Shown piece after piece: positions 8,601 to 15,081 of a DNA stretch of 64,000 nucleotides. How positions within the stretch are numbered: position 1 is the first letter of the stretch; every line of letters begins with the position of its first letter. The DNA is from Streptomyces mirabilis (GTDB lineage: Bacteria > Actinomycetota > Actinomycetes > Streptomycetales > Streptomycetaceae): the NCBI RefSeq assembly GCF_018310535.1, contig NZ_CP074102.1, positions 4,340,001 to 4,404,000 of the forward strand, given 5' to 3'. The notes below the pieces were generated by a model that saw only the letters and a program-made list of their open reading frames with translations, did no database searches and was not told where the DNA came from. Both the position numbers and the translations under genes were made by a program.

Positions 8601-9756
8601 GGTGGTGAAGCACCTGGTTGGCTTCGGGCCACAGCTGTCCGGCGTCGTCGGCGGCGAGCTTGGAGAGCTCACCGCGCAGCTGGTCGAGGGGCCCGCGCAG
8701 GGACTGGCCGAGCACCGACAGGAGCTGGTCGTGCCGGGCGGTCAGTGCCTCGTAGCGGTCCTTCTCGCGCTCGCCGAGCGCCGCGTACCGCTCATCACCC
8801 GCGGCGAGTTCCTCCTCGTGGCGCTCGCGCACCTCGGCGAGCTCGGCGGCGTGCCGCTCGCGCAGCGCCTCCAGCTCCGCCGCGTGCTCCTCGCCGATCC
8901 GCTCGATCTCCTCCGCGTGCAGGGTGGCCTCGGCGTCCTTCTCCTCGACGAGGCTGTCGTACGGCCGTCGGTCGGTGAAGGTCATCACGGCGCCGACGAG
9001 CTGGTCCCCGTCGCGCACCGGAGCGGTCGTCAGGTCGACCGGCACCTTGTCCCCGGACTTGGACCACAACACCTGCCCGCGCACCCGGTGCTTGCGCCCG
9101 GAGCGCAGGGTGTCGGCGAGCGGGGACTCCTCGTACGCGAAGGACTCGCCGCCCGCGCGCGAGTGAAGGATGAGGGCGTGCAGGTCCTGCCCGCCGAGAT
9201 CACTGGCCCGGTATCCCAGTATCTGAGCGGCCGCCGGATTGACGAGGACGACCCGCCCCTCCGTGTCCGTGCCCACGACACCCTCGGCCGCCGCGCGCAG
9301 GATCATCTCGGTCTGTCGTTGCGAACGCGCGAGTTCGGCCTCGGTGTCGACGGTGCCCGACAGATCGCGTACGACGAGCATGAGCAGCTCGTCAGGGGCG
9401 GGACCGTAACTGTCGTAGGCCTGCTGGCCGTTCTCCAGGTTCGCGCTGGTGACCTCGACCGGGAACTCGCTGCCGTCGGTCCGCCGCGCGATCATCCTGG
9501 TCGGCTTGGTCCGCCCGCTCTGGTCGATCGTCTCGGGCCGCCGCATGGACCCGGGGATCAGCCGCGAGTCGAACTGCGGGAGCAGATCGAGCAGCCCCCG
9601 ACCCACCAGAGCCGTACCCGGGGCCTCGAAGGCCTCCAGGGCGATGGTGTTGGCGTTGACGACCGTGCCATTGGCGTTGACCAGCACCAACGCATCGGGC
9701 AGCGCGTCCAGTATGGCTGCGAGGCGAGCAGCGCCTCGGGATGGCCTGCTGCTCAC
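5641..9756 (-). CDS. Giant PAS / degenerate histidine kinase / receiver-like hybrid protein
   Basis: A 1371-residue protein with a GTG start. Order: PAS domain (about 8-110), PAS domain (about 150-265), a charged coiled coil (about 270-335), a DHp-like helix pair, an ATPase-like domain (about 425-560), a roughly 550-residue Pro/Ala/Arg-rich linker, and two receiver-like domains (about 1130-1371). In the DHp region the expected HELRTPL reads QSLRGPL, so the phospho-accepting His is replaced by Gln. The N and G boxes are also hard to find. The last receiver-like domain keeps an Asp in VVMDLMQ, but its acidic pair reads EE. It resembles the few hybrid kinases of S. coelicolor (such as SCO4009). 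It is probably a signalling scaffold rather than an active kinase. It stands alone and is convergent with the ligase. Confidence 0.8.
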   Translation of the reverse strand: MSSRPSRGAARLAAILDALPDALVLVNANGTVVNANTIALEAFEAPGTALVGRGLLDLLPQFDSRLIPGSMRRPETIDQSGRTKPTRMIARRTDGSEFPVEVTSANLENGQQAYDSYGPAPDELLMLVVRDLSGTVDTEAELARSQRQTEMILRAAAEGVVGTDTEGRVVLVNPAAAQILGYRASDLGGQDLHALILHSRAGGESFAYEESPLADTLRSGRKHRVRGQVLWSKSGDKVPVDLTTAPVRDGDQLVGAVMTFTDRRPYDSLVEEKDAEATLHAEEIERIGEEHAAELEALRERHAAELAEVRERHEEELAAGDERYAALGEREKDRYEALTARHDQLLSVLGQSLRGPLDQLRGELSKLAADDAGQLWPEANQVLHHLAAGYSRITTLVDNVLGYQRLDAGAEQIVRTNVMLDAVVAAGVDGAVELIGPGRVQFAVHAPPIEAEVDPQRLAQALAHLIADVAGVDATGNAPVSAGGYMDNTVVVAAAQRGEVVRIEVRGPYSGGDPVHEPIVRGIVRAHGGVLQTHEVPGMSGSAFVLEVPIGDGAGAMAPEAPVSTGAEIALPEQASHQNGGNQSGGRRRARRSSVDAFLESEVAPAEPVTAEGDAAAPTGRRRRRTAAEQDAAKVSVPAQAQGPGDGDAVATGRRRGRPSPVEGADGDAAEGVSEGEVVMAAEHAAGTAAVGTGLGGTVPPQGVPVASPQGVPVPSGRRARRDGEQHALPPALPAAPSAPSAPGTPGAPEAVPAEGAGAQPTGRRRRALAAAAERAAAQDGGARTVFALPPAEADRSPEYVQAEQAQQAQRAQQQLLEQAGDALGGVAGRDQGDEGRHDGMPHNPADDHTPPQPHPVPAPSGLRTRQAPAPAAARPAAAAVPAQGVPVPATPAPGAQAQAVPAQAPAPWPAPNADDTSGAGTPVPPGTPVPPGAPVAPGAPAAAAAAARQAQPQAQTPAAGTPLPPEQPAQQVPRPGAQPRIAQPLPAEAAAPVDPNSTQGRAFSVRTLGQGVPFSRQPAPNQPGAVPAQAQQTATPPPHQTNGSGRRRKLGTPPEPAAERPETTARPHPQAGQTATAPGPRLPGATEGAGRSYAIGAPDKNADEGPEPLDGPGGAVEVADQPQPRPVDDELPPEPLDNPRRLLVWPAPDVTTQQALSDRGYRPVVVHSREEVDAQIAAFPAALFVDPLTGPITRTALQSLRQAAVAAEVPVLVTAGLGQATREAAYGADPAVLLKALAPRDSEQHPPRVLLIEEHAEIALALTLTLERRGMQVARASTDADAVTLASQMRPNLVVMDLMQVRRRRAGIVDWLRANGQLNRTPLVVYTAAVDQAELPRLAAGETVLFLAERSTSVEVQDRIVDLLARIGTN

Positions 9757-9958
9757 GAGACGCTTCCTCCCTGTTACCGCACCTTGCCGACCGCGAGGGC
9801 CATCTTGCCAACCTGCCCGCAGCGTGTCACGCGAGGGAGTCTACGGGCAGAGGTTGCGCTCGCGGCGCCGGATGAGAGGGAGGTCGCACGCAGAAGAACG
9901 GAAGAACCTGTGACCGCGCATTTCACCCCTTCCCTCCCTACCTCGCCGAACCACGGCG

Positions 9959-10456
9959 TCACCATGCCCGAGCCGTGCCGCGGCTGTGGGCGGAGCCGGG
10001 GAGCAGGGGGACGAGGGCGTCCCAGCGCGCGATCTGGCAGCCGTCCGCCCGGTCGAACCGCGCGTCGACGGGCCGCCCGGCCCAGGTCCCGGTCACATGG
10101 GCGGTGGCCGGACCGCCGTACATCATCGTGCACATCGTGCCGGGCGCCACGGGGGCGAAGGGGTCCTTGCCCCAGGTGGTCCGCCGGTCCAGCGTCGTGC
10201 ACGCCTTGCCCACGTCGGGGTGACTGCCGCCATCGGGATGACATCGCAGTTCGTACGTCCCGTCGCCGCCTTCCGCGTGCTGGACGGTCACGGTCAGCCG
10301 GTCCCCGAAATCCTCGTCGCGGGCCGGCGGAGGCATCAGGCTCAGGGAGGCCGGCTCCGCGCGGGCGGCTCCGGCGTGGGCGACGGCGGGCAGGGCGGGC
10401 ACGGCGGACAGTGCCGCGACGGACGCGGCGGCGGTGAGGACGAGACGACGCAACAT
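9959..10456 (-). CDS. Subtilisin-inhibitor-like (SSI) secreted protease inhibitor
   Basis: A 165-residue secreted protein. Residues 1-30 are a signal peptide (RR, hydrophobic core, AVAHA cleavage region). The mature part has SSI hallmarks: the LRCHP.GG.HP motif with its cysteine, AC..L, the reactive-site loop CTMMYGGP, VTGTWAGRPV and a final GC near RW, giving the four cysteines of two disulfides. By alignment with SSI (CPMVYDP) the P1 residue would be Met, suggesting inhibition of subtilisin-like proteases. In Streptomyces such inhibitors control secreted proteases and transglutaminase activation around sporulation. No partner protease is adjacent. A GC-rich octamer-like repeat lies in its upstream region. 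Confidence 0.88.
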   Translation of the reverse strand: MLRRLVLTAAASVAALSAVPALPAVAHAGAARAEPASLSLMPPPARDEDFGDRLTVTVQHAEGGDGTYELRCHPDGGSHPDVGKACTTLDRRTTWGKDPFAPVAPGTMCTMMYGGPATAHVTGTWAGRPVDARFDRADGCQIARWDALVPLLPGSAHSRGTARAW

Positions 10457-10528
10457 GACCTGACTAACGCGAGGGGGCGCGAGCGGTTGCGCGCGGCCGA
10501 CGCCTGCGCCCCGCGTCTCTCAGGAGTA

Positions 10529-10573
10529 CCGGCTCTCCGGCTCTCCGACTCCTCGGCTCTCCGACTCCTCGGG
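10529..10573. repeat. Short tandem repeat upstream of the SSI gene
   Basis: Alternating CCGGCTCT and CCGACTCCT units occur five to six times in about 45 bases, between the SSI gene start and the tRNA-Ser gene. It lies in the SSI gene's 5' region on the minus strand. No function can be assigned. Confidence 0.7.
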
Positions 10574-10684
10574 ACTTTGCTCTGTGGCCCGACTGCCTAG
10601 TACCGTGGGAGCCGATTGGTGACACCCCACCCGGCTGTGTCATCATCTGCACGCACCGCTTGCGCTCGCGCGGGCGGTTGTGCG

Positions 10685-10775
10685 GGAGGCGTCGCCTAGT
10701 CCGGTCTATGGCGCCGCACTGCTAATGCGGTTTGGGCCTTAAAGCCCATCGAGGGTTCAAATCCCTCCGCCTCCG
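10685..10775 (+). tRNA. tRNA-Ser (anticodon GCU)
   Basis: A class II tRNA of 91 bases. The acceptor stem GGAGGCG pairs with CGCCTCC plus discriminator G. The anticodon loop CTGCTAA carries GCT, and the long variable arm (GGGCCTTAAAGCCC region) is typical of tRNA-Ser. The T arm GAGGGTTCAAATCCCTC is intact. CCA is not encoded directly after the discriminator. It reads AGC and AGU. Confidence 0.96.
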
Positions 10776-10784
10776 CGCCAAGAT

Positions 10785-10818
10785 CCGAAGCCCCGGTCCA
10801 CCTGGACCGGGGCTTCGG
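10785..10818 (+). terminator. Terminator after tRNA-Ser
   Basis: CCGAAGCCCCGGTCCA pairs perfectly with TGGACCGGGGCTTCGG over a two-base spacer, nine bases after the tRNA gene. It is a strong GC-rich hairpin. Confidence 0.88.
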
Positions 10819-10874
10819 TGTTGAGTACCTGTGGAGCGCGTTTGCCCAGCTCACAAGGGGTGCGGCAAACGGAT

Positions 10875-10903
10875 TTCACATGGCGGCGGCAGTCATGTAA
10901 TGT
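10875..10903 (+). promoter_or_regulatory. Promoter of tRNA-Arg
   Basis: TTCACA and TAATGT are separated by 17 bases, a close match to a housekeeping (HrdB) promoter. Transcription would start near 10910, giving a roughly 60-base leader before the mature tRNA-Arg. Confidence 0.65.
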
Positions 10904-10969
10904 TCTTCCTGTCGCCGCGAGCGGGCCGAAAGCCCGGGAAGCGGGACGAAGCAGGAAACAAGAAAACAA

Positions 10970-11042
10970 GCACTCGTAGCTTAACGGATAGAGCATCTGA
11001 CTACGGATCAGAAGGTTGCAGGTTCGAATCCTGCCGAGTGCA
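10970..11042 (+). tRNA. tRNA-Arg (anticodon ACG)
   Basis: A 73-base tRNA with acceptor GCACTCG pairing to CGAGTGC and discriminator A. The anticodon arm TCTGA-CTACGGA-TCAGA carries ACG, and the T loop GGTTCGAATCC is intact. ACG is converted to ICG by TadA, whose gene lies at 35.4-35.9 kb, and then reads CGU, CGC and CGA. CCA is not encoded. Confidence 0.96.
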
Positions 11043-11049
11043 CATCAGA

Positions 11050-11085
11050 CCAGAGGTCCTGTGGAGTGATCCACAGGGCCTCTGG
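11050..11085 (+). terminator. Terminator after tRNA-Arg
   Basis: CCAGAGGTCCTGTGGA and TCCACAGGGCCTCTGG form a 16-bp stem with a GTGA loop, followed by CTTTT. One mismatch is a G-T pair. Confidence 0.88.
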
Positions 11086-11161
11086 CTTTTGCCTTGACGG
11101 CAGTGTTTGACGGCAACCGCCTTCCTTCTGTCCACGCCCTAAAAGGGGAACACTGTCCGGC

Positions 11162-11533
11162 ATGCCTGTCTCGCTGCATCACATCGTCATCGACGCCCAC
11201 GACCTGCCCGCCCTGTCCCGGTTCTGGGCTGAGGTGCTGGGCTGGCGGATCCTGTCCGAGCGGGAGCGGGAGGTCGTGATCGGGCCGGACGAGACGGCCC
11301 CGGTGGGAATCTGCTTCATGCCGGTGACCGACCGCAAGGTCGTCAAGAACCGCCTGCACCTCGATCTGACCTCGACGGCGGAGGACCGGGAAGCCGAGAT
11401 CGAGCGAATCCTTGCCCTCGGCGCTCGCAGAGCGGACGTCGGGCAGGGCGGCGACGAGTCATGGACCGTGCTGGCCGATCCGGAGGGGAACGAGTTCTGC
11501 GTAGTCCGTCCGAAGGAGACCCTCATCGGATAG
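11162..11533 (+). CDS. VOC family protein (glyoxalase/bleomycin-resistance fold)
   Basis: A 123-residue single-domain vicinal-oxygen-chelate protein. It begins LHHIVIDAHDLPALSRFWAEVLGW, the typical first beta-alpha-beta unit with a metal-ligand-type His. The second half has LHLDLTS (second His), then WTVLADPEGNEFCVV with the usual Glu ligand position. Substrates in this superfamily vary widely (glyoxals, antibiotics, aromatic diols), so no reaction is assigned. An ATG at 11162 with GGGGAA upstream is the start. It stands alone downstream of the tRNA-Arg terminator; the region after it is decayed DNA. Confidence 0.85.
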   Translation: MPVSLHHIVIDAHDLPALSRFWAEVLGWRILSEREREVVIGPDETAPVGICFMPVTDRKVVKNRLHLDLTSTAEDREAEIERILALGARRADVGQGGDESWTVLADPEGNEFCVVRPKETLIG

Positions 11534-11711
11534 CCCTGGAAGTCGATCAGACGGCTACCGGGACACCGGCCCATAGTCACCCGGATCGAGCTGGCGCCTT
11601 CGCGAGTCGAGGCCGGCCGCGTCGCTGTTGTCGTGTGCGATCAGTGCCTCACCACGGGAGGCTCGGCGGCCGGCGGTGGCACTGCGACGCCCCTGTGTGT
11701 GACACCTCGCC

Positions 11712-12268
11712 AGTTGGAACCCCTGACGCGAATGGTCAGGGGACCATTGCCTACACGGTCCAGGACCTGGCCTTCAGCACGGTAAGCCCGCTGCCTGACG
11801 CGACCCAGAACGTCGCCTACTCCACCACTCTGCAGACCACCGGCGGCAGGCATCGGGAACTCCACCTTCGCGGTTACTGACGGCTTCCTGCCCCCCCCGG
11901 CCTGAGCCTCGACCCGGACAGCGGAGAGATCTCCGGCACTCCCACCACAAATGGCACGTTCACGTTCACCGTCACGGCCGCCGACCCCAATCCGAACGTG
12001 CCTGTGGCCTCGCGGCAGTTCACACTCACCGTGCAGTCCCCCGCCCCACTACCTGCGCCACCAGCCCCGCCGACCTGCATGCCCAGGGCTTCAACGTCAT
12101 CACCGGCAACGACCGCCCCAACATCCTGATCGGTACCCAGGCACGGGATGCGATCTTCGGGTTCGGCGGCGGCGACACCATCAACGGGCGCGGCGGCGAC
12201 GACCTGCCGTGCGGCGGCCCAGGCAACGACGTCCTTGCCGGGCCGACGGCAACGACCGAACGTGAAGT
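11712..12268 (+). pseudogene. Remnant of an Ig-like / RTX calcium-binding repeat surface protein
   Basis: Fragments of one protein are read in different frames. First TVQDLAFSTVSPLPDATQNV and TTLQTTGG, then in another frame GIGNSTFAVTDGFLPP. After a run of eight Cs comes GLSLDPDSGEISGTPTTNGT with FTFTVTAADPNPNVPV (a putative Ig, He_PIG domain). Then, in a further frame, NVITGNDRPNILIGTQARDA and FGFGGGDTINGRGGDD with a GGPGNDVLAG repeat (hemolysin-type calcium-binding nonapeptides). A further base loss breaks the final GADGNDR repeat. At least three or four frameshifts are needed, so the gene is dead unless the sequence is wrong at several sites. Intact relatives are secreted or cell-surface proteins. 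No signal peptide region survives upstream. Confidence 0.75.
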
Positions 12269-12584
12269 TCCAGCCCGGCTTGCCGAGAGTATTGCGCAGT
12301 TCGACAGCATTCGGTTTGACCGGTCGGTGTCCGCGCAGGAAGTGCGCAGACGAAGTGTCGGGCGTCGTCGGCGGTATCGCGCTCTCTCCGCCGAGGTTAT
12401 CGATCGACGTCGAATTCGATATCCACACCATGAGGATCTCGGAATGGGCCTGCGCTAACGGAGACCAGGTGTGCAGGCGTCGCGTAGGGAGTCCAGAGGC
12501 CCCGGAGGGATTCGGGGCCTCTGGCATTGGGGGAGTACGGGGCTGTGGGTTTGGTCGTCGTCGGAGTGTTCGGTCCTGTGGGCG
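12269..12584. other. Gene-free stretch
   Basis: About 316 bases between the RTX remnant and the convergent secreted-protein gene. It is less GC-biased than its surroundings and shows no open frame with family resemblance. The only clear structure is the hairpin at 12493-12524. Confidence 0.6.
12493..12524 (-). terminator. Terminator of the 12.6-13.2 kb secreted-protein gene
   Basis: CCAGAGGCCCC and GGGGCCTCTGG form a perfect 11-bp stem with a 10-base loop, 60 bases past the stop of the minus-strand gene. Confidence 0.75.
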
Positions 12585-13247
12585 TCAGTCGGCATGGGTG
12601 GCATGGGCGTCCGGGTTGCGGACGCTAGCGAGGAGCTTCTGGTACGTCTCACTCATGGGCTTCTCCTTCCCCTTCGGGCTGAGAGAGATGATCTCGATGA
12701 AGTGGTCGTCGCCGGCGATGAGGCGGGCGGAGCCCGAAGCGCCGTCAGGGGCGGAGAGACGCGCGTCGAGGGTCGGCTGGCCGTGGACCGTGATCTTGTG
12801 GACGCCGGTGCTGGAGAGCTTGTGCTTGGAGGACTGGACGGCCTCGTTGTAGCCGTCCACCAAGCCCCGAAGACCGTCGTTGAGGTCCCCCTTCGCGCGG
12901 GGCAGGTCGAAGACCGCGAAGACGATGACCCCGTTATCGGTCTTCACCTTGTAAAGGCGACCGCTCATTCCGTCCACGGCCTCGGTGAACTTCGTGACCC
13001 TGGGCTTTTCGGGAAGCCGGAATGTGATGCCGCTCGCGGCGTCGGTGGTCTCCACCCATTGCTTGGCGGAGCCGGGGCTGCCGTGCGGACGGTGAGCGTC
13101 ATGATCGGAGGCGACCGCGGTGACGGCGGCCGTGTGCGGTGCCGCCGTGGCGGCCATCGCGCTGCTGGGCAGCACCGCGCCTCCGGCGATCACGGTGGTC
13201 GAGGCGGCGAGCAGCAGAAGGCGCTGGAAATGGGAACGGCGAGTCAT
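12585..13247 (-). CDS. Secreted protein of unknown function
   Basis: A 220-residue protein with a clear Sec signal peptide: MTRRSHFQR, a hydrophobic core LLLLAASTTVIAGGAV and cleavage near AMAATA (about residue 32). The mature part begins with a His-rich stretch (SDHDAHRPHG), then an alpha/beta-like domain with SGITFRLPEKPRVTKF and VVFAVFDLPR-like strands. This could be a PsbP/LpqN-like fold, but that is only a guess. No catalytic motif is visible, and the C-terminus is again His-containing (DAHATHAD). It is a single gene with its own terminator. I do not recognise its function. Confidence 0.78.
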   Translation of the reverse strand: MTRRSHFQRLLLLAASTTVIAGGAVLPSSAMAATAAPHTAAVTAVASDHDAHRPHGSPGSAKQWVETTDAASGITFRLPEKPRVTKFTEAVDGMSGRLYKVKTDNGVIVFAVFDLPRAKGDLNDGLRGLVDGYNEAVQSSKHKLSSTGVHKITVHGQPTLDARLSAPDGASGSARLIAGDDHFIEIISLSPKGKEKPMSETYQKLLASVRNPDAHATHAD

Positions 13248-13404
13248 GGAAATTCACATCCCGTGGAAGTGGAGGGAGGGGGGCAGTGGGTTGACGAATG
13301 GTCTGCGACTTACGGGTTTCCGGCCGTGCGTCGCATGTGTCCATTAGGCCCGGTCCTTTGAATCGGGTCATGCCCCTGAATCACGTGACGCGAGAAGTCG
13401 GGAC

Positions 13405-13647
13405 TTGACCTATGCCGTCGGGCTGAGCACAATCCCCGGCCCGCACGCCGTCGCCGCGGCGCGCCAGGACGCGATGGCGCGCAGCCAAGAAATGATCTTT
13501 CGGAGTCAGGAGGTGATCGCTCGCGGCCAGGGGGTGATCGCCCGGAGTCAGGACGCGATGGCGGCGGCCCTGGGGCGCATGGCCGAGTCGTCGGACCGGA
13601 TCGCGGGGCGGTCGGGGCGGGCGGCGGGGGCGGGAAGCCGCTGGTGA
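13405..13647 (+). CDS. Small heptad-repeat protein of unknown function
   Basis: An 80-residue ORF with a TTG start and GAGAAG upstream; an ATG at 13474 is an alternative giving 57 residues. Residues 19-74 consist of eight consecutive heptapeptides, such as ARQDAMA, RSQEMIF, RSQEVIA, RGQGVIA and RSQDAMA. They are encoded by 21-bp DNA units, so a short amphipathic or coiled-coil helix is predicted. Its stop overlaps the start of the next small gene (GTGATGA), so the two are probably cotranslated. Codon use is Streptomyces-like. I do not recognise a family. Confidence 0.55.
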   Translation: MTYAVGLSTIPGPHAVAAARQDAMARSQEMIFRSQEVIARGQGVIARSQDAMAAALGRMAESSDRIAGRSGRAAGAGSRW

Positions 13648-13901
13648 TGACTCCGCAGGAACTGCCGACGGGGTGGCAGGCGAGGAATCGTGTCGTCACC
13701 GCGGATGTGCACGCCGTGGCGGCGTATCTCGCGCCCGCCCTCGTGCGGGGGAAGGCGCAGTACCGGCTGGAGGACATCGCGGGGCGAACCGGGCTGACGG
13801 TGGAGCGCGTGCACGACAGGGTGCGGATGTTGCTCAAACGCGGATGCATGAAGCAGAGCGGGTGCGCGGCGGACGGGGCGCCGGTGTACGTGCTGCCTTA
13901 G
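13644..13901 (+). CDS. Small helix-turn-helix protein
   Basis: An 85-residue protein starting at GTG 13644 or the adjacent ATG 13647, overlapping the preceding stop. Residues 35-70 form a winged-helix-like segment: YRLEDIAGRTGLTVERVHDR as helix-turn-helix, then VRMLLKRGCMKQSG. This suggests DNA binding, or a transcription-factor fragment like the MarR/IclR wings. The N-terminal half (WQARNRVVTADVHAVAAYLAP) is helical. Together with the heptad-repeat gene it forms a two-gene unit, terminated by the hairpin at 13996-14034. Targets and role are unknown. Confidence 0.65.
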   Translation: MMTPQELPTGWQARNRVVTADVHAVAAYLAPALVRGKAQYRLEDIAGRTGLTVERVHDRVRMLLKRGCMKQSGCAADGAPVYVLP

Positions 13902-13995
13902 GGGGTTGCCAGAAGGACGCCAAGGGGGCCAGGGAACGCCGAAGGAACACCGAAGGAACGTCGAAGGACGCGGAAGGACGCAGGACGAAGGAGAC

Positions 13996-14034
13996 GGGCC
14001 CGAAGTCGCATCCCATACTTGCGGCTTCGGGCCC
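13996..14034. terminator. Hairpin between convergent genes
   Basis: GGGCCCGAAG pairs with CTTCGGGCCC, extended by an inner TCGC/GCGG partial stem. It lies between the small HTH gene and the convergent MarR gene, and serves both. The 90 bases before it contain repeated CGAAGGA units. Confidence 0.82.
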
Positions 14035-14062
14035 TTCCCACGTTAGGTGAAGGCGCGCAGGC

Positions 14063-14548
14063 TCAGTCGCTCTTCCGCAGCTCCTCCAGGTATTCGCCCA
14101 TCAGCCTTCCCGTACGGGTGAACCAGTCGTACAGGACCGCGATCTCGGCGGGCGAGTAGTCGGAGAAGAGTTCGGTGACGCGGGCGTAGTGCGGCTCGTA
14201 GAGGGACATGACACGGGCGACCGCGTCCGGGTTCGCGGCCACGCGGACACGGCGGCGGTCGTCGGGGTCGGGACGGCGGGTGACGTAGTCGGCGCGTTCG
14301 AGGCGGTTGAGGATCCCCGTGACGGCGCCCGTCGTGACGTGGGCCCGCTCTGCGAGGTCGCCGGCCGTGAGCAGGGTGTCGCCCGCCTCCAGGACGAAGC
14401 CGAAGCAGGTGAGGTCGGTGACGTTCAGGTTCAGCCGCTGGGCCATCTCCTGCTGGCCGATCATGCCCGTCGCGATGAGGTGGTCCATGGCGCTCAGCGC
14501 CTGGGCCGGAGTCGCGGGTGGGCGCGGCGTGCCCTGCTGCATGCGCAT
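14063..14548 (-). CDS. MarR-family transcriptional regulator
   Basis: A 161-residue winged-helix regulator. The recognition region is LTAGDLAERAHVTTGAVTGILNRLERADYV (about residues 60-89), followed by the wing RRPDPDDRRRVRVA, the MarR signature. Helices at both ends provide the dimer interface. It is divergent from the HGxxPAAW gene across about 105 bases, which would hold a shared operator; no perfect palindrome was found there. The ligand is unknown. MarR proteins usually repress a neighbouring gene and themselves. Confidence 0.88.
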   Translation of the reverse strand: MRMQQGTPRPPATPAQALSAMDHLIATGMIGQQEMAQRLNLNVTDLTCFGFVLEAGDTLLTAGDLAERAHVTTGAVTGILNRLERADYVTRRPDPDDRRRVRVAANPDAVARVMSLYEPHYARVTELFSDYSPAEIAVLYDWFTRTGRLMGEYLEELRKSD

Positions 14549-14653
14549 TTCCCTTAGTGCGTGAGATGTTTCTGGAGTAGATTTCTTAGCTTGTGAGGGA
14601 TTCTAGTCCTTCACGTCACGAAACTCCGCTGTTCGGACAGAGGGAGGCAATAC

Positions 14654-15022
14654 GTGAGCAAGCATGACGAGGGGCACACCCTCGCGGGCTGGATCGGATT
14701 CGGGATCGCCACCGTGGGGGTGGCGGGCATCGGGCTGGGGGTCTGCGCCGACAACGCCCTCGGAGAGTGGGGCGGGCTGGCGGTCGTGGCCGTGAGTGTG
14801 CTGGTCACCTGGGCGCTTCATCTCGCCGGGTGGGGCAAGCCGCCCGGGCGGCGGCCGGCCTCGGAGTGGGGACTGCGGGTCAGGGACCTGCGCGCGAGGG
14901 AGGGGCATCTCGGGTGTCTGGGGTGCCGGCTGGCGGGGCGTGGGCGGCCCGCGGTCAGGTCGGACGTGGCTGTCGGCGGTAAGCCTGTGAGTGGTGAACC
15001 CGTGACCGAGTCCGCCACCTGA
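14654..15022 (+). CDS. HGxxPAAW-family small membrane protein
   Basis: A 122-residue protein starting at GTG with GGAGG at good spacing. The N-terminal motif of the family (HGxxPAAW) appears here as EGHTLAGW, a diverged form. Two transmembrane helices follow (about 14-34 and 40-60). The C-terminal cytoplasmic tail holds WGKPPGRRP, then GHLGCLGCRLAGRGR with a CxxC pair that could bind a metal or be redox active. The family is widespread in actinomycetes, and its function is not known. It is divergent from a MarR regulator, which may control it. Confidence 0.75.
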   Translation: MSKHDEGHTLAGWIGFGIATVGVAGIGLGVCADNALGEWGGLAVVAVSVLVTWALHLAGWGKPPGRRPASEWGLRVRDLRAREGHLGCLGCRLAGRGRPAVRSDVAVGGKPVSGEPVTESAT

Positions 15023-15081
15023 ACGGCTGCCCGCTCGCCGCCCGGCTCCGTTGTCGGTGGCAACGCCTACGCTCGTGAGTG

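Noticed and set aside
7576..10437. 953-codon plus-strand ORF over the same gene and the SSI gene
   Set aside because: Antisense shadow spanning two real minus-strand genes and their gap; composition is unlike a protein.
10685..11042. tRNA-linked integrated element next to tRNA-Ser/tRNA-Arg
   Set aside because: No integrase, excisionase or duplicated tRNA 3' end was seen; the decayed RTX gene alone is not evidence of an integrative element.
13381..13390. Second parS-like site (TCACGTGA at 13381)
   Set aside because: Only the central 8 bases fit; the required TTT/AAA flanks are missing.
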